Positions 8,740 through 15,591 of a stretch of DNA of 15,591 nucleotides are shown here, in pieces (within the stretch, counting starts at the first letter, position 1; every line of letters starts with the position of its first letter). The stretch is from Geobacter sp. UBA5608 (GTDB lineage Bacteria > Desulfobacterota > Desulfuromonadia > Geobacterales > Pseudopelobacteraceae): the NCBI GenBank assembly GCA_002424705.1, contig DIKW01000053.1:13159-28749 (forward strand), read 5' to 3'. The notes beneath the pieces are model-generated. The model had not been told where the DNA came from. It did no database searches and was given only the letters and a program-made list of their open reading frames with translations. A program made the position numbers and the translations under genes.

Positions 8740-9885
8740 CTGACAGCATTTACCCGACTCTACCTGCATATCCCCTGGTGCCTGAGCAAATGCGGCTACT
8801 GTGCCTTCTTTTCCGCCCCTGGTACTGCAGCCCAGCGTGACGAAACCGTCCAGTTGCTGCTGCGGGAGATGGAACTGGCAGCCGAACGCTACTCGGGCGG
8901 ACCGCTGGCCTCGGTCTACCTGGGGGGCGGCACGCCGTCCCTGCTGACGCCGCACCAGGTTCAGCGGTTAGTGGAGCGGTCAGCGCTGCTCTGGGGCCAT
9001 CAGACGTCCTGTGAGCTGACGCTGGAGGCCAACCCCGGCACCGTCACGCCAGATGCCCTGGCCGGCTTTTACCAGGCCGGCATCAACCGCCTCTCACTGG
9101 GCATCCAGAGCCTGGATGACCGCAGCTTACAGCTTTTGGAGCGGCCCCATAGCGCCGCGCAGGCGCGGGCCGCCTACGCCGAGGCGCGGCAGGCCGGCTT
9201 TCGCAACATCAGCCTGGACCTGATCTGTGGTCTGCCACACCAGAGCGCCGAAGAGTGGCAACAGCAGCTGCAGCAGGTGATGACACTGTCGCCGGAGCAC
9301 CTCTCGGTCTACAGCCTGTCCATCGAAGAGGGTACGCCGTTCAGCCGACGCTACGCCGACGACAGCCCGGAGCTGCCCGACGATGACCAGTCCGCCGCCA
9401 TGCTGGAACAGGCTGATCAGCTGCTGGTAGCCGCCGGCTATGAACATTACGAGATCGCCAACTACGCCCGGCCAGGTCACCGCTCACGCCACAACAGCGG
9501 CTACTGGCATCGGGAGGGCTATCTGGGACTGGGGCCTGCGGCCCATTCACTGCTGCTCCAGGGATGGGGGCTGCGCTGCAGCAACCCCAGTGACCATCAG
9601 CAATGGGCAGCCCAGATCACAGCCGGCCAGTTGGCGCACCGTGACCTGGAGCAGCTCACCAGACAGCAGGCCTTGGCCGAGCAGCTCTTCCTCGGGCTGC
9701 GGATGGCCGACGGCATCTCGCCTGATGAGTGTCGCGAACAGTACGGCGCCGAGGCATGGCAGCGCCATGATCAGACCATCGCCCAACTGCTGCAGCAAGG
9801 TCTGCTGCACGAACGCAACGGTCGGGTCGCCTTGACGCAGCGCGGTCTGCTGCTGTCCAACCAGATATTCGTCAGATTTCTCTGA
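8740..9885 (+). CDS. hemW: HemW-type radical SAM heme chaperone, non-canonical start
   Basis: Coproporphyrinogen III oxidase-like protein of the HemW group, which binds heme and delivers it to acceptors such as respiratory enzymes. Read from CTG 8740 it has 381 residues, normal for HemW. The N-terminus is MTAFTRLYLHIPWC with the cluster cysteines Cys14, Cys18 and Cys21 (CX3CX2C). Phe23 stands where HemN oxidases have the fourth Cys, which favours HemW over HemN. GGGTPS (62-67), EANPGTV (96-102), LSLGIQS (118-124), DLICGLP and the HNSGYW...YLGLGPAAHS stretch are present, with a HemN-type C-terminal domain. A TTG at 8854 would be the first ordinary start, but it would delete the iron-sulfur motif. 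The start codon is inferred; the family call is secure. Confidence 0.9.
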   Translation: MTAFTRLYLHIPWCLSKCGYCAFFSAPGTAAQRDETVQLLLREMELAAERYSGGPLASVYLGGGTPSLLTPHQVQRLVERSALLWGHQTSCELTLEANPGTVTPDALAGFYQAGINRLSLGIQSLDDRSLQLLERPHSAAQARAAYAEARQAGFRNISLDLICGLPHQSAEEWQQQLQQVMTLSPEHLSVYSLSIEEGTPFSRRYADDSPELPDDDQSAAMLEQADQLLVAAGYEHYEIANYARPGHRSRHNSGYWHREGYLGLGPAAHSLLLQGWGLRCSNPSDHQQWAAQITAGQLAHRDLEQLTRQQALAEQLFLGLRMADGISPDECREQYGAEAWQRHDQTIAQLLQQGLLHERNGRVALTQRGLLLSNQIFVRFL

Positions 9886-9906
9886 TTCAAGCGCACAGGA
9901 GCGACC

Positions 9907-10812
9907 ATGGCCAACATCATCCTACTGATCCTCTGCCTGGTGGCAGGCCTGATCCTGCGCTGGACCGGCCGTTTCCCGGATAGTACACCGGCAGCCTTAA
10001 ACGGCTTCGTGATCCACATCTCACTACCGGCCGCCGCCATCCTGCATATCCACACCCTGCAGCTGGATGCCTCGCTGGTGGTAGCACCGTTGATGGCCTG
10101 GCTGCTGTTCGGCGCTGCCTGGCTGTTCTTCCATCTCGTCGGCAAGCTCTTTTCCCTGCCGCAACGCACCATCGGCGCACTGGTGCTGGTGGGTGGCCTG
10201 GGCAACACCTCCTTTGTCGGCCTGCCGATGATCGAGGCCTACTACGGTCGTGAATGGTTGGGGGTCGGCATCCTGGCCGACCAGTTGGGCACCTTTATGA
10301 CCCTGGCCACGCTGGGCATCCTGGCGGCCACCGTCTACTCCGCCGGTAGCGCCTCCCCCCGCCAGATGGCCCAAAAGGTGCTCTTCTTCCCGCCGTTCCA
10401 GGCCTTGATCCTGGCCATCATCCTGCGACCGGTCCCCTTTCCGGACTGGACCGTGGCGGTGCTGCGCAAGCTGGCCGACACCATCACCCCGCTGGCCCTG
10501 GCCTCAGTCGGCTTCCAGCTGCGCTTCACCAGCCTCACCGGATTACGGACCCGCCTGGCGCTGGGCCTCGGCTACAAGCTGCTGTTGGGGCCGCTTTTGA
10601 TCGCCGCTATCTATCTGGGTCTGCTTGGGCTGCGCGGCACGGCGATCCAGGTCACCATCTTCGAGGCCGCCATGGCGCCGATGATCACCGCCGGCATCAT
10701 CGCCATGGACCACGATCTGGACCCACCGCTGGTCACGATGATGCTGGGGATCGGCATCCCGCTCTCCTTTGCCACCCTGCCGTTGTGGGCCACGCTACTG
10801 CGCGCCTTCTGA
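9907..10812 (+). CDS. AEC (auxin efflux carrier) family permease
   Basis: Inner membrane transporter of 301 residues with about 8 to 10 hydrophobic helices spread over the whole chain, the first at 3-20. The family signature GNTSFVGLP (99-107) with EAYYG after it is intact. The matching half-site motif EAAMAPMITAGII (253-265) in the second repeat is also present, as is the early SLPAAAI (39-45). Bacterial members move small organic acids such as malonate or malate, or are uncharacterised; the substrate here cannot be told. AGGAG (9897-9901) precedes the ATG by 5 bases. The gene follows hemW after 21 bases and looks like the last member of the left-hand run. Confidence 0.9.
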   Translation: MANIILLILCLVAGLILRWTGRFPDSTPAALNGFVIHISLPAAAILHIHTLQLDASLVVAPLMAWLLFGAAWLFFHLVGKLFSLPQRTIGALVLVGGLGNTSFVGLPMIEAYYGREWLGVGILADQLGTFMTLATLGILAATVYSAGSASPRQMAQKVLFFPPFQALILAIILRPVPFPDWTVAVLRKLADTITPLALASVGFQLRFTSLTGLRTRLALGLGYKLLLGPLLIAAIYLGLLGLRGTAIQVTIFEAAMAPMITAGIIAMDHDLDPPLVTMMLGIGIPLSFATLPLWATLLRAF

Positions 10813-10814
10813 CA

Positions 10815-10846
10815 AGCGGGCATCCGGAGTGACACCACTGCCCGCT
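10815..10846 (+). terminator. Stem-loop after the permease gene, possible terminator
   Basis: AGCGGGCA (10815-10822) is perfectly complementary to TGCCCGCT (10839-10846) with a 16-base loop, starting 3 bases after the permease stop. No T-run follows, so it is not a standard intrinsic terminator. It could stabilise the 3' end or mark Rho-dependent ending. Confidence 0.35.
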
Positions 10847-10865
10847 CAGGCTGCGCTAAAAACAG

Positions 10866-10894
10866 TTCAAACCGCGCAGCAGCTGTGCTATACA
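10866..10894 (+). promoter_or_regulatory. Probable promoter of the ribH-nusB-hom unit
   Basis: TTCAAA (10866-10871) and TATACA (10889-10894) are separated by exactly 17 bases, each matching 4 of 6 consensus bases. TGC just before TATACA gives an extended -10, as in the promoter ahead of the chemoreceptor. The predicted transcript would begin near 10901, about 47 bases before the ribH ATG. Activity is inferred from sequence only. Confidence 0.55.
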
Positions 10895-10914
10895 AATACA
10901 CTTTGAATGAACCT

Positions 10915-10933
10915 ACAGGCACCAACAGCCTGT
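10915..10933 (+). promoter_or_regulatory. Hairpin in the ribH leader
   Basis: ACAGGC (10915-10920) pairs with GCCTGT (10928-10933) around a 7-base loop, ending 2 bases before the GGGAGG ribosome binding site (10936-10941). It lies wholly within the short predicted leader. The leader is too short for an FMN riboswitch, so any regulatory role would be of another kind. Confidence 0.35.
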
Positions 10934-10947
10934 CCGGGAGGAACCGT

Positions 10948-11415
10948 ATGCCAACCATCATTGAAGGCAACCTCGACGCAAAAGGCCTCACGTGCGGCAT
11001 CGTCGTCAGCCGCTTCAACAGCTTCATCTGCGAACGCCTGCTGGAAGGGGCCATCGACGCCCTGGTACGCCACGGCGGAAGTGATGCCGACATCACCGTG
11101 GCCCGGGTGCCGGGTGCCTTTGAGATCCCCCTGGCAGCCCAGACCATGGCCGCCACCAAGAAATTCGACGCCGTGATCTGCCTGGGCGCCGTGATCCGCG
11201 GCTCCACCCCCCACTTCGACTATGTGGCCTCCGAGGTCTCCAAGGGCGTGGCATCGGTCTCGCTGGAGAGCGGCGTACCGATCGCCTTTGGCGTGCTGAC
11301 CACCGACACCATCGAGCAAGCCGTGGAACGGGCCGGCACCAAGGCCGGCAACAAGGGCTTCGAGGCTGCCGTCACCGCCATTGAGACCGCCAACCTGCTG
11401 AAGGCACTCAAATAA
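10948..11415 (+). CDS. ribH: 6,7-dimethyl-8-ribityllumazine synthase
   Basis: Lumazine synthase (155 residues), the penultimate enzyme of riboflavin synthesis. It condenses the ribitylaminouracil with dihydroxybutanone phosphate and usually forms pentamers or 60-subunit capsids. Substrate-binding Phe23 (SRFNSF), VPGAFEIP (54-61), catalytic His89 in GSTPHFDYV, and the phosphate-binding GTKAGNKG near the C-terminus are all present. An in-frame GTG at 10885 gives a longer product, but it lies in the -10 region. The ATG at 10948 has GGGAGG at the right distance and gives the normal family N-terminus. The stop overlaps the nusB start by one base (TAATG). Other rib genes are not in the window. Confidence 0.97.
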   Translation: MPTIIEGNLDAKGLTCGIVVSRFNSFICERLLEGAIDALVRHGGSDADITVARVPGAFEIPLAAQTMAATKKFDAVICLGAVIRGSTPHFDYVASEVSKGVASVSLESGVPIAFGVLTTDTIEQAVERAGTKAGNKGFEAAVTAIETANLLKALK

Positions 11416-11837
11416 TGGGACTACGACGGGAAGGGCGCGAACTGGCCCTGCAGATGCTCTACGCCCAGGACTCCCAAAAAGGGGAGCTGCGCGAGACCCT
11501 GCGCGGTTTCCGGGATGGGGTTGAGGCGGTGCAACGGGTGCGAGAATTCGCCGAAGGGCTGGTGCTGGGTGTACAGCAGCACCAGGCCGAGATCGACGAG
11601 GCGATCCGGGCCCGCTCCAAGAACTGGTCCCTGTCGCGAATGCCGCGGGTTGACCTGAATATCATGCGGCTGGCCACCTTTGAGCTGCTGTTCCGCAGCG
11701 ACATCCCCAAGAAGGTCAGCATCAACGAGGCGATCGAGATCGCCAAAAAATTCGGTGACAAGGAGTCGCCCGCCTTTGTGAACGGCATCCTGGACGAGAT
11801 GGTGCCCTGCGACAAACAAGAAGAGCGGAGCGAGTAA
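11415..11837 (+). CDS. nusB: Transcription antitermination factor NusB
   Basis: NusB (140 residues), an all-helical RNA-binding protein that with NusE/S10 binds boxA and supports processive transcription of rRNA operons. The N-terminal REGRELALQMLYA, the central ARSKNWSLSRMPRVDLNIMRLATFEL (written over 66-91), and the C-terminal VSINEAIEIAKKFGD and FVNGILDE motifs are typical. Length is normal. Its ATG shares one base with the ribH stop, a ribH-nusB pairing widely conserved in bacteria. hom begins 6 bases after its stop. Confidence 0.97.
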   Translation: MGLRREGRELALQMLYAQDSQKGELRETLRGFRDGVEAVQRVREFAEGLVLGVQQHQAEIDEAIRARSKNWSLSRMPRVDLNIMRLATFELLFRSDIPKKVSINEAIEIAKKFGDKESPAFVNGILDEMVPCDKQEERSE

Positions 11838-11843
11838 CATACG

Positions 11844-13163
11844 ATGAACGAAATCAAGGTAGGTCTGATCGGATTCGGCAACATCGGCGCGGGCGTAGTG
11901 CGCCTGCTTACGGACAACGCGGCGGTGATCCGCCAGAAGACCGGCACCGGCATCGTGCTGAAACGGATCGCCGACCTGGATATCACCACGGATCGCGGTG
12001 TAACCATTGCGCCAGGCATCCTTACCACCGATGTGAACCAAATCTTCAACGACCCCGAGATCGACATCGTGATCGAGCTGATCGGCGGCTACGAGCCGGC
12101 CAAGAGCTTTGTCCTCAAGGCGATCGCAGCCGGCAAGCATGTGGTCACCGCCAACAAGGCGCTACTGGCCCTGCATGGCGCAGAGATCTACGCCGCTGCC
12201 GCTGCCAAGGGGGTAGAGGTACAATACGAGGCCGCCGTGGGTGGCGGCATCCCGGTGCTGTCGGCCATCAAGGGCAACCTGGCCGCCAACCGTTTCAACG
12301 CCGTGTTCGGCATCATGAACGGCACCTGCAACTACATCCTGACCCGCATGACCCAGGAAGGGGCTGACTTCGGCGACGTGCTGCAGAGCGCCAAGGAGCT
12401 GGGCTACGCCGAGCCGGACCCCACCTTCGACATCGAGGGCACCGACACCGCCCACAAGCTGGCAGTGCTGGCCTCGCTCTGCTTCGGCACCCGCATCGAC
12501 TTCAACGCCATCTACACCGAAGGGATCACCGGCATCTCCGGCATCGACATCCGCTTTGCCGAGCAGTTCGGCTACCGGATCAAGCTGTTGGCCATCGGCA
12601 AGCGGACCGATGACGGCCAGCTGGAGGTGCGGGTGCACCCCACCATGATCCCGCTGCACAACCCCTTGGCCGATGTAAACGGCGTCTTCAACGCGATCCG
12701 CCTGACCGGCGACTTTGTGGGACCGGTGATGTTTTACGGCCGCGGCGCCGGCCAGAACCCCACCGCCAGCGCCATCGTCGGCGACCTGATCGAGATCTCC
12801 CGCAGCATCACGGCCGGCGTCCAGTCCCGCCGGGCCGCGCCGCTCGGTTTTCTGGATGACGCCATCAGCAGCCTGCCGCTCAAACCGATGGACGAGATCG
12901 TCACCAGCTTCATGCTCAGGTTCACGGCGCAGGATCAACCGGGCGTACTGGCCGGCATCGCCGGTGTGCTGGGCAAAAACGGCATCAGCATCGAATCGAT
13001 GGTGCAGACCGCCCGCCACAACGGCGGCCAGGCGGTGCCGATCGTGATCATGACCCACGAGGCCCGCGAAGGCGCCATCCGGGCCGCCCTGGACGAGATC
13101 GACCGTTTTGATTTTATCGCCGAGAAGAGCCGGCTGATCCGTATCGAAGATAATCTGGAATAA
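11844..13163 (+). CDS. hom: Homoserine dehydrogenase with C-terminal ACT domain
   Basis: Monofunctional homoserine dehydrogenase (439 residues) reducing aspartate semialdehyde to homoserine, the branch to threonine and methionine. An N-terminal Rossmann fold shows GFGNIG (10-15). ANKALLA (103-109) holds Lys105. GIMNGTCNYILT (156-167) and GYAEPDPTFDIEGTDTAHK (187-205) carry the catalytic region, with Asp201 and Lys205 matching the family's acid-lysine pair. An ACT regulatory domain (about 356-432) suggests feedback control by threonine. Unlike E. coli ThrA there is no aspartokinase fusion. The gene lies 6 bases after nusB and ends before a palindrome-containing gap. Confidence 0.97.
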   Translation: MNEIKVGLIGFGNIGAGVVRLLTDNAAVIRQKTGTGIVLKRIADLDITTDRGVTIAPGILTTDVNQIFNDPEIDIVIELIGGYEPAKSFVLKAIAAGKHVVTANKALLALHGAEIYAAAAAKGVEVQYEAAVGGGIPVLSAIKGNLAANRFNAVFGIMNGTCNYILTRMTQEGADFGDVLQSAKELGYAEPDPTFDIEGTDTAHKLAVLASLCFGTRIDFNAIYTEGITGISGIDIRFAEQFGYRIKLLAIGKRTDDGQLEVRVHPTMIPLHNPLADVNGVFNAIRLTGDFVGPVMFYGRGAGQNPTASAIVGDLIEISRSITAGVQSRRAAPLGFLDDAISSLPLKPMDEIVTSFMLRFTAQDQPGVLAGIAGVLGKNGISIESMVQTARHNGGQAVPIVIMTHEAREGAIRAALDEIDRFDFIAEKSRLIRIEDNLE

Positions 13164-13183
13164 AAAACAGACCAATTCATTTC

Positions 13184-13310
13184 TGAAAACGAGGGATTTT
13201 TCGTCCTGGGCTTGGCAGGCACGGGATGGCGCGGAGGCGTACACGCCAGTACGCCGCACAAGCCAGACCGATGCGTGACGAGGCCAGGGCGGAAAAGGAC
13301 CGGTTTCTCC
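13184..13310. repeat. Long imperfect palindrome between hom and trpB2
   Basis: An arm at 13197-13209 (TTTTTCGTCCTGG) can pair along 13 positions with 13284-13296 (CCAGGGCGGAAAA), with two G-U pairs. In the centre GGCGTAC (13236-13242) and GTACGCC (13249-13255) form a perfect 7-base stem with a 6-base loop. Outer sequences around GAAAAC (13185-13190) and GGTTTC (13302-13307) are roughly complementary too. The design resembles a dispersed intergenic palindromic repeat, and I recall GGCGTAC/GTACGCC-centred repeats in Geobacter-type genomes. Only one copy is visible here, so its repeat status is unproven. It could also act as a terminator or RNA stabiliser. Confidence 0.55.
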
Positions 13311-13315
13311 GGAGG
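13311..13315 (+). promoter_or_regulatory. Ribosome binding site deciding the GTG start of trpB2
   Basis: GGAGG lies 4 bases before GTG at 13320. The longer frame from TTG 13212 would add 36 residues, encoded by the palindrome, that look unlike the family. GTG at 13320 is preferred. Confidence 0.6.
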
Positions 13316-13319
13316 CACC

Positions 13320-14675
13320 GTGCAGACAAAAATTCTATTACCTGAAGATAAAATTCCCAAGCAATGGTACAACATCATCCCCGACCTGCCGGGCCCGCTT
13401 GAGCCGGTCATCTCTCCCCGTACCTTCCAGCCGGTGACCCCGGATGAGCTGCTGGCGATCTTCCCCCCCGCCATCTTGGAACAGGAGGTCTCCACCCAGC
13501 GCTGGATTGATATCCCTGAGCAGGTACGTGAGATCTACAAAATCTGGAGACCGTCGCCGATGTTCCGCGCCCATCGGCTGGAGCAGGCCTTGGGCACACC
13601 GGCCAAGATCTACTACAAGTACGAAGGGGTCTCACCTGCCGGCTCCCACAAACCCAACTCGGCCATTCCCCAGGCCTACTACAACAAGCAGGCCGGTATC
13701 CGCCGTCTGGCCACCGAGACCGGCGCCGGTCAGTGGGGCAGTTCCCTGGCCCTGGCCTGCAGCATGTTCGGCCTGGAATGCACCATCTACATGGTCAAGG
13801 TCTCCTACTTCCAGAAACCGTACCGCAAATCGATGATGCAGCTGTGGGGCGCCACCGTCCACCCCTCGCCGTCCGACCAGACCGAAGCGGGCCGCGCAGC
13901 ACTGGCCGCCGACCCCAACTCCAACGGCAGCCTGGGCCTGGCCATCTCCGAGGCGGTGGAGGATGCCGCCACCCATAATGATACCAACTACGCCCTGGGC
14001 AGCGTGCTGAACCACGTCTGCATGCACCAGACCGTGATCGGCCTTGAGTCGATCGAACAGTTCAAACTGGTGAACGACTACCCGGACGTGGTGATCGCCT
14101 GTTGCGGCGGCGGCTCCAACTTTGCCGGGATGGCCTTCCCGTTCCTGGCGGACAAGGCGGCCGGCAAACAGGTGCGCTGCCTGGCAGTGGAACCGGCCTC
14201 CTGTCCCACCCTGACCAAGGGGGTCTACGACTTCGACTACGGCGACACCGCCAAGCTGGGGCCGATCGCCAAGATGTACACCCTGGGACATGACTTCATG
14301 CCGCCCGGCATCCATGCCGGCGGCCTGCGCTACCATGGCGAATCACCGCTGGTCTCCCAGCTGTATGCCGCCGGACTGATCGAGGCCCGTTCCCTGATGC
14401 AGACCGCCTGCTTCGAAGGGGCGATCATGTTCGCAAAACACGAGGGGATCGTACCGGCCCCGGAATCGTCCCATGCGGTGCGGGCCGCCATCGACGAGGC
14501 GCTGCTGGCCAAGGAGGAGGGTAAGGAGCGGACCATCCTGTTTAACCTGTCCGGCCACGGCTTCATGGACATGACCGCCTACGACAACTACCTGTCCGGC
14601 AAACTGGATGACTACGAGTACCCATTGGAGATGGTGCAGGAGTCACTCAGACACCTGCCCAAGGTGGAGCTGTAA
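13320..14675 (+). CDS. trpB2: TrpB2-type tryptophan synthase beta chain
   Basis: PLP-dependent TrpB2 (451 residues), which joins indole and serine to make tryptophan. The PLP lysine is Lys111 in GSHKPNSAI, the TrpB2 form of the motif (TrpB1 has GAHKVNN). The catalytic Glu133 lies in ETGAGQWG, and the cofactor-phosphate loop is GGGSN (263-267). The long N-terminal region (about 1-80) and the insertion around FQKPYRKSMM (164-173) are typical of TrpB2, as is the length. TrpB2 proteins generally do not form a tight complex with TrpA and are thought to use free indole. trpF follows after 10 bases and trpB1 after that, so both beta types sit in one unit. Confidence 0.95.
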   Translation: MQTKILLPEDKIPKQWYNIIPDLPGPLEPVISPRTFQPVTPDELLAIFPPAILEQEVSTQRWIDIPEQVREIYKIWRPSPMFRAHRLEQALGTPAKIYYKYEGVSPAGSHKPNSAIPQAYYNKQAGIRRLATETGAGQWGSSLALACSMFGLECTIYMVKVSYFQKPYRKSMMQLWGATVHPSPSDQTEAGRAALAADPNSNGSLGLAISEAVEDAATHNDTNYALGSVLNHVCMHQTVIGLESIEQFKLVNDYPDVVIACCGGGSNFAGMAFPFLADKAAGKQVRCLAVEPASCPTLTKGVYDFDYGDTAKLGPIAKMYTLGHDFMPPGIHAGGLRYHGESPLVSQLYAAGLIEARSLMQTACFEGAIMFAKHEGIVPAPESSHAVRAAIDEALLAKEEGKERTILFNLSGHGFMDMTAYDNYLSGKLDDYEYPLEMVQESLRHLPKVEL

Positions 14676-14685
14676 GGACACCCTC

Positions 14686-15300
14686 ATGACCCGCGTCAAG
14701 ATCTGCGGCATAACCAGCCTGGAAGATGCCCTGAACGCCATTGAGGCCGGGGCTGACGCCCTGGGGTTCGTCTTCTACACAGAGTCGCCGCGCCACATCT
14801 TCCCTGAGCAGGCCGCCCGGATCATCAGCCAGCTGCCCCCCTTTGTGCAGGTGGTGGGACTTTTTGTGAATGAGGAAGCCACCACAGTCAACGACGTGTC
14901 CGATCTCTGCCGCTTGGATCTGGTGCAACTGCACGGCGACGAGCCGGCCGACTACTGCCGCCAGATCAGACGGCGGGTGCTGAAGGCCTTCCGCGTCCGT
15001 TCCCTGACCTGTCTGGACCCGATCATCGAGTACCCGGTGTCAGGCTACCTACTGGACACCTTCTCCCCCTCCTTCTACGGCGGCACTGGATTAAGCTTCA
15101 ACTGGGAGATTGCAGCCGAGGCGGTCAAACGCCACCAGCGGATCATCCTGGCCGGGGGACTGACCCCGGACAACGTAGCCGAGGCGATCCGCCAGGTACG
15201 CCCCTGGGCGGTGGACGTCTCCAGCGGCGTGGAAACGGCGCCGGGCAAAAAGGATGCGGACAAGGTGCGCCGGTTCATCCGCAATGCAAAGGAAGCCTGA
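14686..15300 (+). CDS. trpF: Phosphoribosylanthranilate isomerase
   Basis: TrpF (204 residues) converts N-(5-phosphoribosyl)anthranilate to the carboxyphenylamino-deoxyribulose phosphate, the third committed step of tryptophan synthesis. A TIM barrel with catalytic Cys7 in KICGIT and Asp124 in YLLDTF is seen, with LGFVFYTESPRHI (26-38) and the phosphate-binding LAGGLTPDNV (155-164) and DVSSGVE (177-183). An upstream in-frame ATG at 14608 lies inside trpB2. The ATG at 14686, with AAGGA at 14674-14678, matches the family N-terminus. trpB1 starts 2 bases after its stop. Confidence 0.97.
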   Translation: MTRVKICGITSLEDALNAIEAGADALGFVFYTESPRHIFPEQAARIISQLPPFVQVVGLFVNEEATTVNDVSDLCRLDLVQLHGDEPADYCRQIRRRVLKAFRVRSLTCLDPIIEYPVSGYLLDTFSPSFYGGTGLSFNWEIAAEAVKRHQRIILAGGLTPDNVAEAIRQVRPWAVDVSSGVETAPGKKDADKVRRFIRNAKEA

Positions 15301-15302
15301 CC

Positions 15303-15591
15303 ATGAAACAACCTGATACACGCGGCCACTTCGGGATCTACGGCGGGCGCTACGTGCCCGAGACCCTGATGCCGGCCTTAAACGAGCTGGAAAAGGCCTA
15401 TGCCCACTATAAACATGACCGTGAGTTCAAGCAGGAGCTGGACTACTACCTGCGCGAGTACGTCGGCCGCCCCTCGCCGCTCTACTTTGCAGAAAAACTA
15501 ACCCGCCAGTTGGGCGGGGCCAAGATCTACCTGAAACGGGAAGACCTTAACCACACCGGCGCCCACAAGGTCAACAACACCATCGGCCAGG
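15303..15591 (+). CDS. trpB: Tryptophan synthase beta subunit TrpB1 (partial, cut by window end)
   Basis: The first 96 residues of the classical beta subunit, the TrpA partner. FGIYGGRYVPETLMPAL (10-26) and RPSPLYFAEKLT (56-67) are family signatures. YLKREDLNHTGAHKVNN (76-92) contains the PLP lysine Lys89 (Lys87 in Salmonella). AAAGGAAG (15288-15294) precedes the ATG by 8 bases, and trpF ends 2 bases before the ATG. The reading frame is open to the window edge, so the gene is incomplete because of the window, not a mutation. With trpB2 at 13320 the organism has both beta types within 2 kb. Confidence 0.97.
   Translation, partial: MKQPDTRGHFGIYGGRYVPETLMPALNELEKAYAHYKHDREFKQELDYYLREYVGRPSPLYFAEKLTRQLGGAKIYLKREDLNHTGAHKVNNTIGQ

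Noticed and set aside
8854..9885. hemW starting at TTG 8854
   Set aside because: This start would remove the CX3CX2C motif and conserved N-terminus encoded upstream in the same frame.
10885..10947. N-terminal extension of RibH from GTG 10885
   Set aside because: It runs through the -10 box and leader hairpin; ATG 10948 has a strong ribosome binding site.
10813..10947. FMN riboswitch ahead of ribH
   Set aside because: The gap is short, the predicted leader is about 47 bases, and the conserved multi-stem RFN layout is not seen.
13212..13319. N-terminal extension of TrpB2 from TTG 13212
   Set aside because: The 36 residues are encoded by the palindrome, and GTG 13320 has a GGAGG site and the family N-terminus.
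13632..14336. 234-codon minus-strand frame opposite trpB2
   Set aside because: Gly/Val/His-rich shadow with no domain features; the + strand gene is certain.
14608..14685. N-terminal extension of TrpF from ATG 14608
   Set aside because: It lies inside trpB2 and adds residues before the conserved TRVKICGIT start.

Overview
This is a GC-rich, densely packed stretch with every recognisable gene on the + strand. It looks like the chromosome of a member of the Geobacter/Pelobacter-type Desulfuromonadota (Geobacterales). The grounds are a long chemoreceptor with the tip variant I associate with that group, accD-folC beside trpA, paired trpB2 and trpB1 genes, and an LptD/radical SAM/HemW/AEC-permease neighbourhood. 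The assignment rests on recalled family resemblance, not on a database search. No mobile element, phage gene, CRISPR array, tRNA or rRNA was recognised.

Layout. Bases 1-120 are a non-coding leader with a plausible promoter. An apparently continuous run follows: a chemoreceptor (121-2280), trpA (2277-3083, overlapping it by 4 bases), accD (3105-3953), folC (3957-5243), lptD (5279-7369), a radical SAM protein of unknown function (7366-8682, overlapping lptD by 4 bases), hemW (about 8740-9885, with no ordinary start codon) and an AEC-family permease (9907-10812). After a 135-base gap with a stem-loop, a good extended -10 promoter and a leader hairpin come ribH (10948-11415), nusB (11415-11837) and hom (11844-13163). 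A 156-base gap holding a long imperfect palindrome leads to trpB2 (13320-14675), trpF (14686-15300) and trpB1 (15303 onward, cut by the window edge).

How the genes work together. The window mixes essential housekeeping (malonyl-CoA synthesis, folate, LPS export, riboflavin, antitermination, homoserine) with tryptophan synthesis split between its two ends. TrpA is coupled translationally to a chemoreceptor at the left. TrpF, TrpB1 and the second beta subunit TrpB2 lie about 12 kb away at the right. The alpha and beta subunits of tryptophan synthase therefore seem to be made from different transcripts.

I see no clear undescribed multi-gene system. The best leads are the mcp-trpA coupling and the receptor's altered tip, the uncharacterised radical SAM protein between lptD and hemW, the missing canonical start of hemW, and the palindrome ahead of trpB2. 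Three start sites are set here by ribosome binding sites and family N-termini rather than by the longest open frame: ribH at 10948, trpB2 at 13320 and trpF at 14686.
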